35,869 bases of DNA from Isosphaeraceae bacterium (GCA_025356475.1 JANXSX010000121.1:1-35869); one strand, 5' to 3'; counted from the first letter of the stretch, positions 15,822 through 24,479 are shown. The notes: generated by a model from the letters alone, not told the origin. Translations and numbers: made by a program.

Positions 15822-16789
15822 ATGAAGCGAATCCTGAGCATCCTCTTCTTCCTACTGGCGACGATCTTGGCGGGTTCGATCTGGGTTGGCGTCCGATTGC
15901 TACAACCTTCGACGCTCGCAATTTCGCCGGGTCGAACTGAGAAGCCGGCGCTCGGTCGCAACTACCTCCCCGCGCTCGAACTGGCGACCGTGTGGACCAG
16001 GAACGTAAGGACAACAGCTTGGCGATGAAGTTCCGCTGGTGCCCTCCAGGAACCTTTAGCATGGGGAGCCCACCCGGCGAACTCGGTCGCGACCCAAGCT
16101 CGGAAGGGCCTGTGGACACGACGATTTCACGTGGTTTCTGGCTCGGTCGCTTCGAGGTGTCGCATGCTGAGTGGGAGCAAGTCATGGGCCAAACCTTGGT
16201 GCAACAGCGGGCCAAGGCTCCAATCGAGGTCATGACAGAACCCCCTGGAGCAGTCCGGAAGCCGATCGCCGAAGGACCAGAGCATCCGATTCTGTTTCGT
16301 CAGCCATGAGGAGGCGGAGGAATTCTGCCGGAGGCTCACCGAATCCGAACGAGCCGCAGGGCGGTTGCCGATGGGTTCCCACTATTGCTTGCCGACGGAA
16401 GCGCAGTGGGAGTATGCCTGCCGCGCTGGGACCAAGACCACTTACGCATATGGCGATGTCCTCACCATCGACGACGCCAACTTCGATTCCGCGCAGCCTG
16501 AACCACACCCATCGCCAGGGGAGACGACACCGAGAGGTCGATATCGGTCCAATGACTGGGGTTTCTGCGACATGCATGGCAACGTCGCGGAGTGGTGTCG
16601 GGATGGCTTCACGATAACTCCACCAGGTGGGGAGGACCCGTGTGTCCCGGCGACACCGGAACGGACGTGGGTCTACCGAGGCGGGGCATGGAACACCCCA
16701 GGAAAATTCCCTCGCGCTCCGCAGTTGGTGCGCGAATTTGGGTAAAGATGGCGTCACCGACAACAATGAACGCCTGTCCACACTTATAG
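15822..16789 (+). pseudogene. Frameshifted formylglycine-generating-enzyme-like (SUMF1) gene
   Basis: The pieces line up as one SUMF1/FGE-sulfatase-domain protein broken into different frames. Piece one (15822 to about 15990) has AAGAGGG before ATG and a signal anchor MKRILSILFFLLATILAG. Piece two (from about 15990) carries MKFRWCPPGTFSMGSPPGE and GFWLGRFEVSHAEWEQVMG and stops at 16307-16309. Piece three, back in the first frame from 16299, reads VSHEEAEEFCRRLTE, LPTEAQWEYACRAG, GFCDMHGNVAEWCRDG and YRGGAWN, and stops at 16743. A further shift near 16710 would allow RSAVGARIW to follow, ending at 16789. At least two frameshifts break the gene, so no full protein can be made. Known family members either make formylglycine in sulfatases or, more often in planctomycetes, have unknown roles. 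Confidence 0.82.
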
Positions 16790-17046
16790 GACAAGATTAA
16801 TGGGAAAATCGACACTCTTAGCCCCGTAAAGCCATTTGGGGCAATAAGTTGTAGTTAATCGCCACGATTCTTCCTGTCCGCCCTAGATTGCCAGTCGGGA
16901 CTTTTGTCGGTAACGTCAAGACACTGAGTCTCGAAATCTGGCGGTCGTGACCAGCACCCTTTCGACCAACAATTTGGGGCTGGCCCCGATTCACTCGGAG
17001 TCAGCCCCATCCCGTGACTCGGGCAATGCTTAAAAAGCTCACTTGA
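16790..17046. other. Intergenic region after the SUMF1 relic
   Basis: About 257 bases with no coding potential that I can support. It contains the hairpin at 16976-17008 and a short GCCCC...GGGGC inverted repeat near 16820-16841. Confidence 0.5.
16976..17008 (-). terminator. Hairpin downstream of the DUF1501 gene
   Basis: On the minus strand GGGGCTG pairs with CAGCCCC, and inside it CTCCGA pairs with TCGGGG with one wobble. Together they form a stem of about 13 pairs with one mismatch and a five-base loop. It starts 39 bases after the DUF1501 stop. No strong T-run follows, so it is a terminator or 3'-end stabiliser. Confidence 0.5.
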
Positions 17047-18336
17047 TCAGGCGAACAGAGGCTGGACGACCTTGCCGCCGTCGACGATCTTAATCGGCCG
17101 ACCCAGTGGACTCATGTTTTCCTTCTTGGGATCGATCTTCAGAGAGTGACAGAAGCTTGCCATCAGGTCAACGATCTGGACGGGGTGATCCTTCACATCG
17201 GTCCCGTCCGCAGTGGAAGCGCCAATCACTTGCCCCCCCTTAATGCCACCGCCGGCGAGGGCGACGTTGAAGACGCGTGGGAAGTGATCCCGGCCTCCTC
17301 TTGGACTAATCTTCGGTGTGCGCCCAAACTCGCCCATCCAGACGACCAGGGTCTTTTCAAGCATCCCACGCTGTTTGAGATCCGTAATCAAGGTGGCGAA
17401 AGCCGGATCGACCGATGACGCATTCTTGGACATCCGGTCATGAATATCATCATGCATATCCCAGCCGTTCGAGCGAACTTCCACGAACGTCACGCCCGAC
17501 TCAACCAGCCGACGGGCCAGTAGACAGCCTTGGCCGAACGAATTCTCGCCATAGGCGGCTTTGAGCTGGGGATCTTCTCCCGAGATATCAAACGTTTTCA
17601 TGTGAGGAGACAAGATCATGTTCGATGTTTGACGGTACAACGCTTCATGATCCTTGACCCGATCCGCGCCCCCTGTCTGCTTGAACGCGGTCTCTTCGAG
17701 AGAGTGCATCAGTCCGAGTCGTCGCGTGAAGCGACGGGCATCGACCGGCAGGGTGACGTTGGTTGGGGGTTTGTCCGCCGCCTGAACCACGAACGGTTCG
17801 TAGGCCGCACCGAGCATGCCTGCCCCGATGGTCCCACCGCCGATACTCACCATGTGTGGGAGGTCAAATTTGGGATCCGCCAGCTCCAGAGCCGAGACAC
17901 AGCCGAACGAGGGATGCTTCACTGTGCCACTTGGGGCGTAACCGGTATGGAGCTGGTACGTGGCTCTCTGATGGTTCCCTTCCTTACTAGTCATTGAGCG
18001 GATCAGGGCGATCTCGTTCATGACTTTGGAGGTCTTCTCCCACCCTTGGGCGATCGAGATCCCGGGGACTGTGGTGTCGATGACCTTGGTGTCGCCACCA
18101 TTGGAGTGCTCGGGCTTAGGGTCGAACGTGTCCAATTGGCTGGGTCCGCCCGCCATCCAGAGCATGATGCAGGCCATATTCCGCTTGCGGAGGTCTGCAG
18201 CCTGGAGCGCCATCAAGTCGGTGAAGCTCACTGAGGCCAGACCGGCAGCCCCCAAGGTGATCCCCCGGAGGAAACCCCGTCGCCCGATCACGCCCTGGCC
18301 GCTCATCGCGACCTTCACCATCGTCTTATCGAACAT
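17047..18336 (-). CDS. DUF1501 protein with twin-arginine signal
   Basis: A 429-residue member of the DUF1501 family, which is related to sulfatase/alkaline-phosphatase folds and is highly amplified in planctomycetes. The N-terminus has GRRGFLRGITLGAAGLASV, a Tat-type signal, so export in folded form is likely. Family blocks include CIMLWMAGGPSQLDTFDPKP, RSMTSKEGNHQRATYQLHTG, GQGCLLARRLVESGV, WDMHDD, VVWMGEFGRTP and GGRDHFPRVF. It lies 114 bases downstream of the DUF1549/DUF1553 gene, the usual partner arrangement. The pair is thought to take part in breakdown of complex substrates, but the exact reaction is not established. Confidence 0.95.
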   Translation of the reverse strand: MFDKTMVKVAMSGQGVIGRRGFLRGITLGAAGLASVSFTDLMALQAADLRKRNMACIMLWMAGGPSQLDTFDPKPEHSNGGDTKVIDTTVPGISIAQGWEKTSKVMNEIALIRSMTSKEGNHQRATYQLHTGYAPSGTVKHPSFGCVSALELADPKFDLPHMVSIGGGTIGAGMLGAAYEPFVVQAADKPPTNVTLPVDARRFTRRLGLMHSLEETAFKQTGGADRVKDHEALYRQTSNMILSPHMKTFDISGEDPQLKAAYGENSFGQGCLLARRLVESGVTFVEVRSNGWDMHDDIHDRMSKNASSVDPAFATLITDLKQRGMLEKTLVVWMGEFGRTPKISPRGGRDHFPRVFNVALAGGGIKGGQVIGASTADGTDVKDHPVQIVDLMASFCHSLKIDPKKENMSPLGRPIKIVDGGKVVQPLFA

Positions 18337-18406
18337 AGGAAGAGATCCTTGAAAGAGACCCGTGTCGCGGGATCATTTTAAGCTGTGTGAAGTTGATTCA
18401 GCTTAG

Positions 18407-18445
18407 GTTGGCACTGGCCATTTCTGATTTCTGGCCAGTGCCAAC
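18407..18445 (-). repeat. Perfect 14-bp inverted repeat between the two operon genes
   Basis: GTTGGCACTGGCCA (18407-18420) and TGGCCAGTGCCAAC (18432-18445) are exact reverse complements separated by 11 bases. The element begins five bases after the DUF1549/1553 stop and precedes the DUF1501 gene. It has no T-tail on the minus strand. It could be a processing or stabilising hairpin that sets unequal expression, a partial terminator, or a REP-like element. Confidence 0.8.
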
Positions 18446-18450
18446 GAGGC

Positions 18451-20370
18451 TCAGCGACGGCTGAGAAACTCGGTCGAGTTGATCAAGCTCCAGAGGATGT
18501 CGTCGAACGCCTCGCGTCGGTTCCCCACTGTGTCGAGATAGTGGCCGCAGATGGTGACTTCCTTGGGGGTTGCTTTGCGGGCGAGCACACGAACATAGAT
18601 CTGGTCGAGGGCAAGATGGTTGTCAGGTGTGCCGTTAAGGATCTCGGCGACGATGCTGTCTTTCTTGCTAATGCCCTGATTTACGATCGGGCTATTCATC
18701 AAGAAGAGAGCCTGGGGGATCGTACCCAAGACCTCGTCACTGGAAACCGAGGGATCGACCCCGAAGACGGTATTGAACAGTGCCCGACCGTTAGGTCGTC
18801 CCTTGGTAACAGCTTTGGTTGCGACACCGAGTGCCTCGGCAGCTTTCTTGCCCGTGGCATCGGCCACCCCAACGTCGGCGGCCTTCTTGGCGTTTGCGGG
18901 CATTGCCCGATTGGCATTCGCCTGTCCATCCGGGAGCTTCAGGACTTGGATCAGGGCGTCGAGGATCTGATCGGAGCTCAGCCGGCTCGAGCAATTCGCG
19001 GCGAATGCGGTTCGTCCCGCAGCCGAGTTGGTCGAGCGGATCTGGCGTTGATAGGCCTTGGTGTTCAATAAAGTTTTGTAAAGCCAGCGGATATCGTACC
19101 CGCCCGATTGCCACTGGGAGGCAAGTTCGTCGAAGAGTTCGGGGTGGTGAACCTCGCGGGTTGGTCCGAGATCGTCGATTGGGTTCACGAACCCCTCGCC
19201 CATCAAGCTCCCCCAAACTCGGTTGACGAAGGCTTTGGCGAACCAAGGGTTATCTTGGGCAGTGACGTAGCGGGCCGCCATTTCACGCCGGGCTTGGACG
19301 GTCAGCTTGCTGGGCAGAGGCTGCTCGGACGACGTGAGGAAGAACTTCGGTTGGATCGGGATCTCTTTGGAGGGATCCTTGAGGTCAGGCATTGTGTAGC
19401 GAGGCATGCCTGCCTGATTGACGACCTGGAAGACCCGCCGCTGCCCTTGGACTTGTGGCCCAGCCGGTCGAGTAGCAGTTCCCTGAAAGAAGGCCGCCAA
19501 CTCGTGGAATTGTTCGCGTTTCCAGGGGTCGTTTGGGTGATCATGGCACTGGGCACATTGGATCTGGACGCCCATAAAGACGCGTGAGACCTCGCCGGCA
19601 AGCTCGACTGGAGCCGAGGTTTCGGCCAGGGCGAAGGCTGCTGCGCCATTTTCGTCAAAGGGACCGGTCGCCGTGATCAGATTGGCTGCAACCTGGTCCC
19701 ATGGGGTATTCTTCTGAAACTGGTCGGTAAGCCAGGTTTCGAAGAAGTCGTAGCCAACCTGGTTGGGGTTCGTGTTCGGAGCCCGATAGGCGATCACGTC
19801 GCGCCAGTACCGGGCCCAGTTCTGGGCGAACGCTTCGCCCTTGATCAGTTCGTCAATCAGCCGAGCCCGCTTCTTCTTGTCGGTGCTGGAACAGAATTTG
19901 ACCGTCTGGTCAGGGGTCGGGAGTTTGCCGGTGGTATCCAGATAGATCCGTCTCACAAATTCCACATCACTCGTGCCGTTCGCAAGCGTGACCTTTGCGG
20001 TAGCGAGTGTCTTATCGAGCGAAGCGTCGATCGCAACCGAGTCGATCGTCGGCGGCGTCACCGTGCGTTCCGGCTTGGCGGGGAGGCTCGCGAGTGCGGC
20101 TTGCTCGGTCTCCACACTGTTGGCGGCATTCTTATTCATCGCTTTTTTCTTGGCGATGATCATCTCGCGTTGCTCAGGAGGGAGGTCCGCGAAGAACTTC
20201 TGCTTCTCCTGAGGGGTGAGCGTTTTGAACTTGGCCTTTTGTTCAGGGGAGAGCGGCGCGGCTACCTTCGCCTTGGCATCGGCCTTCTCATCAACTGGCG
20301 CGGCGGCAATCACAACGACCAGCGTGGCGACCAGGCTACCGGCGAGCCATGCCGTATGACGCTTAATCAT
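18451..20370 (-). CDS. DUF1549/DUF1553 protein with haem-like CxxCH motif
   Basis: A 639-residue exported protein. The start at ATG 20370 has AAAGGA nine bases upstream; an earlier ATG at 20442 is less likely. Residues 5-24 are a signal peptide. Residues 40-76 hold three tandem units (LSPEQKAKFKT, LTPQEKQKFFAD, LPPEQREMIIAKK). DUF1549 follows, with VEFVRRIYLDTTGKLPT, FAQNWARYWRDV and CAQCHDHPND, where C272-x2-C275-H276 is a c-haem-like motif typical of this family. DUF1553 has RREMAARYVTAQDNPWFAKAF..., NPIDDLGPTREVHHPELFDELA and YQRQIRS. It forms an operon with the DUF1501 gene. The family usually accompanies planctomycete sugar-degradation functions; the mechanism is unknown. Confidence 0.95.
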   Translation of the reverse strand: MIKRHTAWLAGSLVATLVVVIAAAPVDEKADAKAKVAAPLSPEQKAKFKTLTPQEKQKFFADLPPEQREMIIAKKKAMNKNAANSVETEQAALASLPAKPERTVTPPTIDSVAIDASLDKTLATAKVTLANGTSDVEFVRRIYLDTTGKLPTPDQTVKFCSSTDKKKRARLIDELIKGEAFAQNWARYWRDVIAYRAPNTNPNQVGYDFFETWLTDQFQKNTPWDQVAANLITATGPFDENGAAAFALAETSAPVELAGEVSRVFMGVQIQCAQCHDHPNDPWKREQFHELAAFFQGTATRPAGPQVQGQRRVFQVVNQAGMPRYTMPDLKDPSKEIPIQPKFFLTSSEQPLPSKLTVQARREMAARYVTAQDNPWFAKAFVNRVWGSLMGEGFVNPIDDLGPTREVHHPELFDELASQWQSGGYDIRWLYKTLLNTKAYQRQIRSTNSAAGRTAFAANCSSRLSSDQILDALIQVLKLPDGQANANRAMPANAKKAADVGVADATGKKAAEALGVATKAVTKGRPNGRALFNTVFGVDPSVSSDEVLGTIPQALFLMNSPIVNQGISKKDSIVAEILNGTPDNHLALDQIYVRVLARKATPKEVTICGHYLDTVGNRREAFDDILWSLINSTEFLSRR

Positions 20371-20495
20371 GGAGAGGGGTCCTTTATGGCGGAGATGAAG
20401 GCCTGACATCCCGAGCGACCTGCCGCCGTGACGTCCATGCACTATTCAACCACCAAGCCGGGCATGAGTTTCGCCGGGGTCGTTCCGATTCTTGA

Positions 20496-20819
20496 TTAGC
20501 CTCGGATCACCAGTCCCATAATCAGGAGCACGATAAAGCTCAAAAATCCTAACATCCCTGAGGGCATAAACTTGCGTGTCTTGGAGAACCGAATCCCAAA
20601 CACAATGAGCATCATCAAAGCCAGAAATGCACCAATCCCAAATCCGAGGTCGGGACGCGGGCTTGAGAGACCTGCACAAATGAGGGCAGTAAGACCACTG
20701 ATCAGACCGGCCCGCAGCGAGGCTTTGCTCCCTGCCTTCGCGTATCCGATATAGCCCCCAACAGCGAGCAAGAGTCCATATACAATCAGCACGACCTGAC
20801 CGATGAGCGGTGTGAACAC
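20496..20819 (-). CDS. TMEM14-like small membrane protein
   Basis: A 107-residue protein with four hydrophobic helices (about 5-22, 35-50, 56-75, 88-104). GQVVLIVYGLLLAVGGYIGYAKAGSKASL followed by LISGL is the signature of the TMEM14 / UPF0136 family; the quoted stretch splits as VYGLLLAVGGYIGY and AKAGSKASL. It starts with GTG, with GGGGG nine bases upstream. Bacterial homologues have no established function; eukaryotic relatives are linked to mitochondrial haem or fatty-acid handling. A SOUL haem-binding protein is encoded divergently 167 bases away, which is suggestive but may be chance. Confidence 0.88.
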   Translation of the reverse strand: MFTPLIGQVVLIVYGLLLAVGGYIGYAKAGSKASLRAGLISGLTALICAGLSSPRPDLGFGIGAFLALMMLIVFGIRFSKTRKFMPSGMLGFLSFIVLLIMGLVIRG

Positions 20820-20986
20820 GCGACGAAACCCCCTACCAGATTGTGACGTAAGTCCTTGTCCTCACTTTACTCTAGGGCGGATCCTCCGTGGCGTCAATTG
20901 CTGAGCGAGTCTTGACGAATCGGTCAGCCAGCCTATCTCAGTAGAATTGCAATCCGAGTTCACCCCCATTGGGAGGATTTTCCTCA

Positions 20987-21631
20987 ATGCGTTTCACAAT
21001 TTTTGCCCTGCTTGGTCTTGGCTTGTGTGCTTCGATGAACGGCCTAGCCGACGAACCCGACACCAAGGCTAAAAAGGTCCGTCCCGCCGATAGCGATAGC
21101 CCGTTCGCCGAAGGATGGCCAGACGCGACCTTGCCCGAAAAAATCGAAGTTAAAAGTTACCCAGCTTACCGAAGCGCCGTCGCCAAGGCCAAAAAATCAC
21201 CTCAGGTCGCCGATAACGTCATGTTCTGGCCTCTTTTCAACCACATCAGTAAGAATAGCATCGAGATGACGAGTCCGGTGGTTAACACCTATACACCAGA
21301 GATGATCGAGACCCCAGGGGCCGCTGGTGACATGACGATGGAATTCCTCTATCGCAAACCGACCATGGGGCAGATTGGCCAGTCTGGGCCGGTCGAGGTC
21401 AAAGACTTTGCTGCCCAGCAGTATGTCTGCTTCGGGTTAGAAGGTCCGATGAACGACACCCGACTCCGCGATGGAGCCAAGTCTCTCAAGGTTTGGCTGG
21501 AAGAGCACAAGAGTGAATGGGTTGAGGCTGGCCCGCCCCGCCGCTTGGGTTATCACGGCCCAATGACCCCCGTCAGCCAGCGCCGCTGGGAGGTCCAGAT
21601 TCCCGTGAAGCCCGCACCGAACCAGAAGTGA
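20987..21631 (+). CDS. Exported SOUL-family haem-binding protein
   Basis: A 214-residue protein starting at ATG 20987 with GGGAGG nine bases upstream. Residues 1-22 (MRFTIFALLGLGLCASMNGLA) are a signal peptide. The SOUL/HBP fold is shown by YPAYRSAVAKAKK, FWPLFNHISKNSIEMTSPVV, MEFLYRKPTMGQ and LKVWLEEHKSEW. Eukaryotic SOUL proteins bind haem or porphyrin. In bacteria their role is unclear, and haem storage, transport or regulation have been proposed. The gene is divergent from the TMEM14-like gene. Confidence 0.9.
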   Translation: MRFTIFALLGLGLCASMNGLADEPDTKAKKVRPADSDSPFAEGWPDATLPEKIEVKSYPAYRSAVAKAKKSPQVADNVMFWPLFNHISKNSIEMTSPVVNTYTPEMIETPGAAGDMTMEFLYRKPTMGQIGQSGPVEVKDFAAQQYVCFGLEGPMNDTRLRDGAKSLKVWLEEHKSEWVEAGPPRRLGYHGPMTPVSQRRWEVQIPVKPAPNQK

Positions 21632-21688
21632 CTGGACGGTCGAGCTACGCGTAGAGGTTGCGGAACCGTTGTACCTTGGCCATGACGA

Positions 21689-22363
21689 TCAGTCCTTGAC
21701 CCAGACCCCAATCCAGCCCAAGGGCAATCCGACATAACGTTCAGCCCTCGGCAAGGTTGCGGCAAGTTCTTTTGTCACCAGCAGGGTCTCTTCGTCGATC
21801 AACTTCAGATGAGGCCCGCCAATAGCCCGAAATTCTTCGAGGCTGCGATGATGTCCTCGGATGGGCTGACGCTCGCCGGTTACCGGGTCGATGAACCGGG
21901 CGCGTTGACCTTCGGCGGTCCGTTCGGGGTGGAGGTTCGAGACCAGGACGCGCCCTCCTGGTTTGAGAACTCGCGTGATTTCGTCCATTGCTCCTGTCAA
22001 GTCGGTGATGTGCTCGACCACGAGGCCCATGACGACCAGGTCAAAGTGTTCATCCTTGAATGGCAGGGGGTCTGGCAAGCTATGGATGAGCCAGCGGATG
22101 TTTTGATCCGCTGAGAACTTGGTTCGGGCGATTTCGAGCATCTCTGGGGTCAGGTCGAGACCAACCACTGAGGCCCCTGCCTCGATCAGGGCGACAGAAT
22201 GCCTCCCAGTTCCGCAACCGAGGTCGAGAACCATCTTCCCTCGCAAGTCACCATATCGACGTAACATTGCGGGGCCTTCAAGAGCGATGAGTGGGTTGCC
22301 GTCTCCATCGTAGAGCGGAGCCCACGCGGCGTATCCGTCCAGGGGTGAGAGTTCCTCGGTCAT
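21689..22363 (-). CDS. Class I S-adenosylmethionine-dependent methyltransferase
   Basis: A 224-residue cytoplasmic protein with the complete Rossmann-type fold of class I methyltransferases. Motif I is MVLDLGCGTGRH (44-55), motif II has VVGLDLTPEMLEIAR, motif IV is FDLVVMGLVVEHI and post-IV has ITRVLKPGGRVLVSNLHPE. GAGG lies nine bases before the ATG. The substrate cannot be predicted; the N-terminal YAAWAPLYDGDGNPLIALE recalls UbiE/Methyltransf_11-like enzymes acting on small molecules. The adjacent lipoprotein gene is on the same strand upstream, with a 92-base gap. Confidence 0.9.
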   Translation of the reverse strand: MTEELSPLDGYAAWAPLYDGDGNPLIALEGPAMLRRYGDLRGKMVLDLGCGTGRHSVALIEAGASVVGLDLTPEMLEIARTKFSADQNIRWLIHSLPDPLPFKDEHFDLVVMGLVVEHITDLTGAMDEITRVLKPGGRVLVSNLHPERTAEGQRARFIDPVTGERQPIRGHHRSLEEFRAIGGPHLKLIDEETLLVTKELAATLPRAERYVGLPLGWIGVWVKD

Positions 22364-22455
22364 GCTTAGCGGCCTCGGCTTCGAAATCGGAAATCGACCC
22401 GCGATCGAGTTGAGTTCGATCGGGGTCGAAGCGTTGGTTTGCCGATTATCTCAGA

Positions 22456-22884
22456 TTACTGAGGTCCCGGAACAGTCGGGGCATCCCCAGCGGGAGGCAT
22501 CGGTGCGGGCGGGGCCGGCGGCGTGGCCGAGGCTCCTGGCGGAAGTAGACCTGCGTCGGCATCACTTCGCACGGAGGTCGGGGCCGGGGCGGCCCCGCCA
22601 AGATTCTCGTACGAGCTACGACCGTCACCAACCGCTTCTTCCTTCGGTAGCATACCCTGGGCGGCCATCCGGGCCCGCTGGGTCGCTGCCTGGGTGTTCG
22701 CCCAGGGGAAGTTCGTGCCAGGCGAGAAGTACTGAACATCGTCACGCATGTACTTGCCCGAGGGCAACGTCATGCCGGCGTATTCTACCTGGCAGCCGAT
22801 CGACGGCAAGGCCCCGCCGACGAGCAGCCCGGCCCAAGCCGCGATGCGATAGGCTCGGGGCGTTCCCTTGCGAAGGGACAACAT
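22456..22884 (-). CDS. Putative proline-rich lipoprotein, planctomycete type
   Basis: A 142-residue protein with AAGGAGG ten bases before the ATG. After a basic start, a hydrophobic stretch ends at SIGC (C31), a plausible lipoprotein signal-peptidase site. CQVEYAGMTLPSGKYMRDDV, FSPGTNFPWANTQAATQRAR and a low-complexity proline/alanine tail (PPGASATPPAPPAPMPPAG) follow. The middle block is familiar to me from other planctomycete proteins of unknown function. It is expected to be anchored to a membrane facing the periplasm, with the tail as a flexible spacer. Confidence 0.82.
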   Translation of the reverse strand: MLSLRKGTPRAYRIAAWAGLLVGGALPSIGCQVEYAGMTLPSGKYMRDDVQYFSPGTNFPWANTQAATQRARMAAQGMLPKEEAVGDGRSSYENLGGAAPAPTSVRSDADAGLLPPGASATPPAPPAPMPPAGDAPTVPGPQ

Positions 22885-23237
22885 GGGATTCTACCCTCCT
22901 TGGTCGGACACTCGGCGAGTTTGATCCCGCCGTCGACGGTCCTGTCGATGTGATTCCCGGGGGAGACCGAACAGGACTACACGACGTGGAAGAGATTCGT
23001 CCACCTTCACGCGGTCCTTGGTTTTCCCTCACGACCATAAAATCGGCTAGAGCAGGGTGTTGACCACAATGATTCTGCCGCAAGAGCAGGAAATCGCGAA
23101 TCCGCCGATCGGGCTTGGCCCATTACGTGTCCTCGATACAATGCCTCCCCGAAGACACCCAAGCCATGGATGGCGAGGGTCAGACTGTTTAGCCTGTCGT
23201 CTCGTGTTGTGTCGTGTAGAGGATGGAGCCTCGCCTT
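22885..23237. other. Intergenic region between the lipoprotein and the MoeA-like gene
   Basis: About 353 bases between divergent genes, presumed to hold both promoters. Some frames stay open through it, but they have no recognisable protein content and overlap the neighbours, so I regard it as non-coding. Confidence 0.5.
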
Positions 23238-24428
23238 ATGTTGTCGCTGAACGCCGCGCGTCAGTTGATCACCACGCTCGCCCTGCCGGGAGAGCCGATC
23301 TCGGTGGCGTTAACCGAGGCTCTCGGCCTCGTGCTCGCCGAGCCGGTGGTGGCCGACGTGGACTTGCCCCCGTTCGATCGCGCGACCGTGGACGGCCTGG
23401 CCTTTCGGGTCGCCGATGCCCAGTCCGGGATCGCGCTTCGGCTGATTAGCTCCAAAGGCTATCGCTCGGGCGACGGCATTGAGGTCGGTCCCGGTCGAGC
23501 TGCACGAGTGAAGGCGGGCGATCCCCTTCCCGTCGGAGCCGACACGGTCGTCGCCGAGCCTCCCTCAAGGTCCAAACACTTTAGCTTGCCCCCCAACCTC
23601 GAACTTGCGCCCGGACGTCACATCGTCCGTCGCGGGAACTGGCTCACGGCGGGGACCCCCATATTAAGCGTTGGGACTCGGCTTACCTCGGCGATGGTTG
23701 GTCTTCTGGCGTCGCAAGGCTGTACTCACCCGGTCTGTCATCGCCGAGTTCGAGTCGCAGTGGCTGCAGTCGGTGACGATCTTGTCGGACCCGGCGATGC
23801 CCCCGTCCTGAACCGAGAGCGGAATGCGGCGAACCTGGCCGTGACCGCCCCCCTACTCCAATGGGGAGCCATGCCCTTGGATCTCGGCGCGGTCGGTCGT
23901 GAAGGCTTGGAGGGGATTGTCCATAGGGCCTTATCTGCACAGGTGGCCTTGATTCTCGGCCCGATCGGCGGCCTTGTCTCGCGGACCTTGGAGCGAGTTG
24001 GTGTGATCCCTATTTTTGAGGGTGTCGCTCTAGAGCCAGGCGGAGCGATGAATTATGGAGTGGTTCGAGACAGTTTAGGGAGGGTCTCGACTCACGTCGT
24101 CCACCTCACAACCGAGCCCTTGGCGGCCCTTGCTGCGGTCCTCTTGGTGGTGGCTCCGTTGATTACCCGGCTCCAGGGAGGCGATCGACTTACTCCTCGC
24201 CTTGCCGTATGGAATGGAAGCCATCCCCGAACCGGCTCAATGGCCCGCGCTATCCCCGTTCGACTCATCCATACCCCCGAGGCCCGCTGCCTAGCCCAGC
24301 CCCTCGAAGGCTGCGATTCCGCCGACTTACCAGGTTTTGCCCAGGCCGAGGCGTTCGTCGTCCTTGAGGCAGAGAGTGGCCCATGGGTCGGCGGCGAGTT
24401 GGTCGAGGCGGTACACCTGGGGAGATAG
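23238..24428 (+). CDS. MoeA-like protein with degenerate active site
   Basis: A 396-residue protein of MoeA (molybdopterin molybdenumtransferase) architecture. The start at 23238 has GGAG eight bases upstream; the ATG five codons earlier has none. N-terminal MoeA features are kept: LPPFDRATVDGLAFR (43-57) and KAGDPLPVGADTVV (92-105). The catalytic part is changed. The usual TGDEL is VGDDLVGPG (178-186), the DSN motif is LNRERNAANL, the GGVSVG..D motif is GPIGGLVSRTLE and the KPGKP motif is EPGGA (266-270). Both lysines of KPGKP are therefore lost. It is probably not a working molybdate-inserting enzyme; a regulatory or scaffold role, or another substrate, is possible. No other molybdenum-cofactor gene is in the window. 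Confidence 0.82.
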   Translation: MLSLNAARQLITTLALPGEPISVALTEALGLVLAEPVVADVDLPPFDRATVDGLAFRVADAQSGIALRLISSKGYRSGDGIEVGPGRAARVKAGDPLPVGADTVVAEPPSRSKHFSLPPNLELAPGRHIVRRGNWLTAGTPILSVGTRLTSAMVGLLASQGCTHPVCHRRVRVAVAAVGDDLVGPGDAPVLNRERNAANLAVTAPLLQWGAMPLDLGAVGREGLEGIVHRALSAQVALILGPIGGLVSRTLERVGVIPIFEGVALEPGGAMNYGVVRDSLGRVSTHVVHLTTEPLAALAAVLLVVAPLITRLQGGDRLTPRLAVWNGSHPRTGSMARAIPVRLIHTPEARCLAQPLEGCDSADLPGFAQAEAFVVLEAESGPWVGGELVEAVHLGR

Positions 24429-24444
24429 ACTGGATCGAACGTCG

Positions 24445-24479
24445 GGAAGAGTTCGGATGCTTCATAAGCCGACTCTTCC
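24445..24479. terminator. Inverted repeat between convergent genes
   Basis: GGAAGAGT-T-CGG (24445-24456) pairs with CCG-ACTCTTCC (24469-24479), giving 11 pairs with one bulged base and a 12-base loop. It lies 17 bases after the MoeA-like stop and before the end of the opposite TOPRIM-like gene, so it could end transcripts from both sides. There is no T-run. Confidence 0.45.

Noticed and set aside
22362-23063. Plus-strand frame of 233 codons over the lipoprotein
   Set aside because: Arginine/proline-rich translation typical of a wrong frame; the opposite strand holds a gene with a good ribosome binding site.
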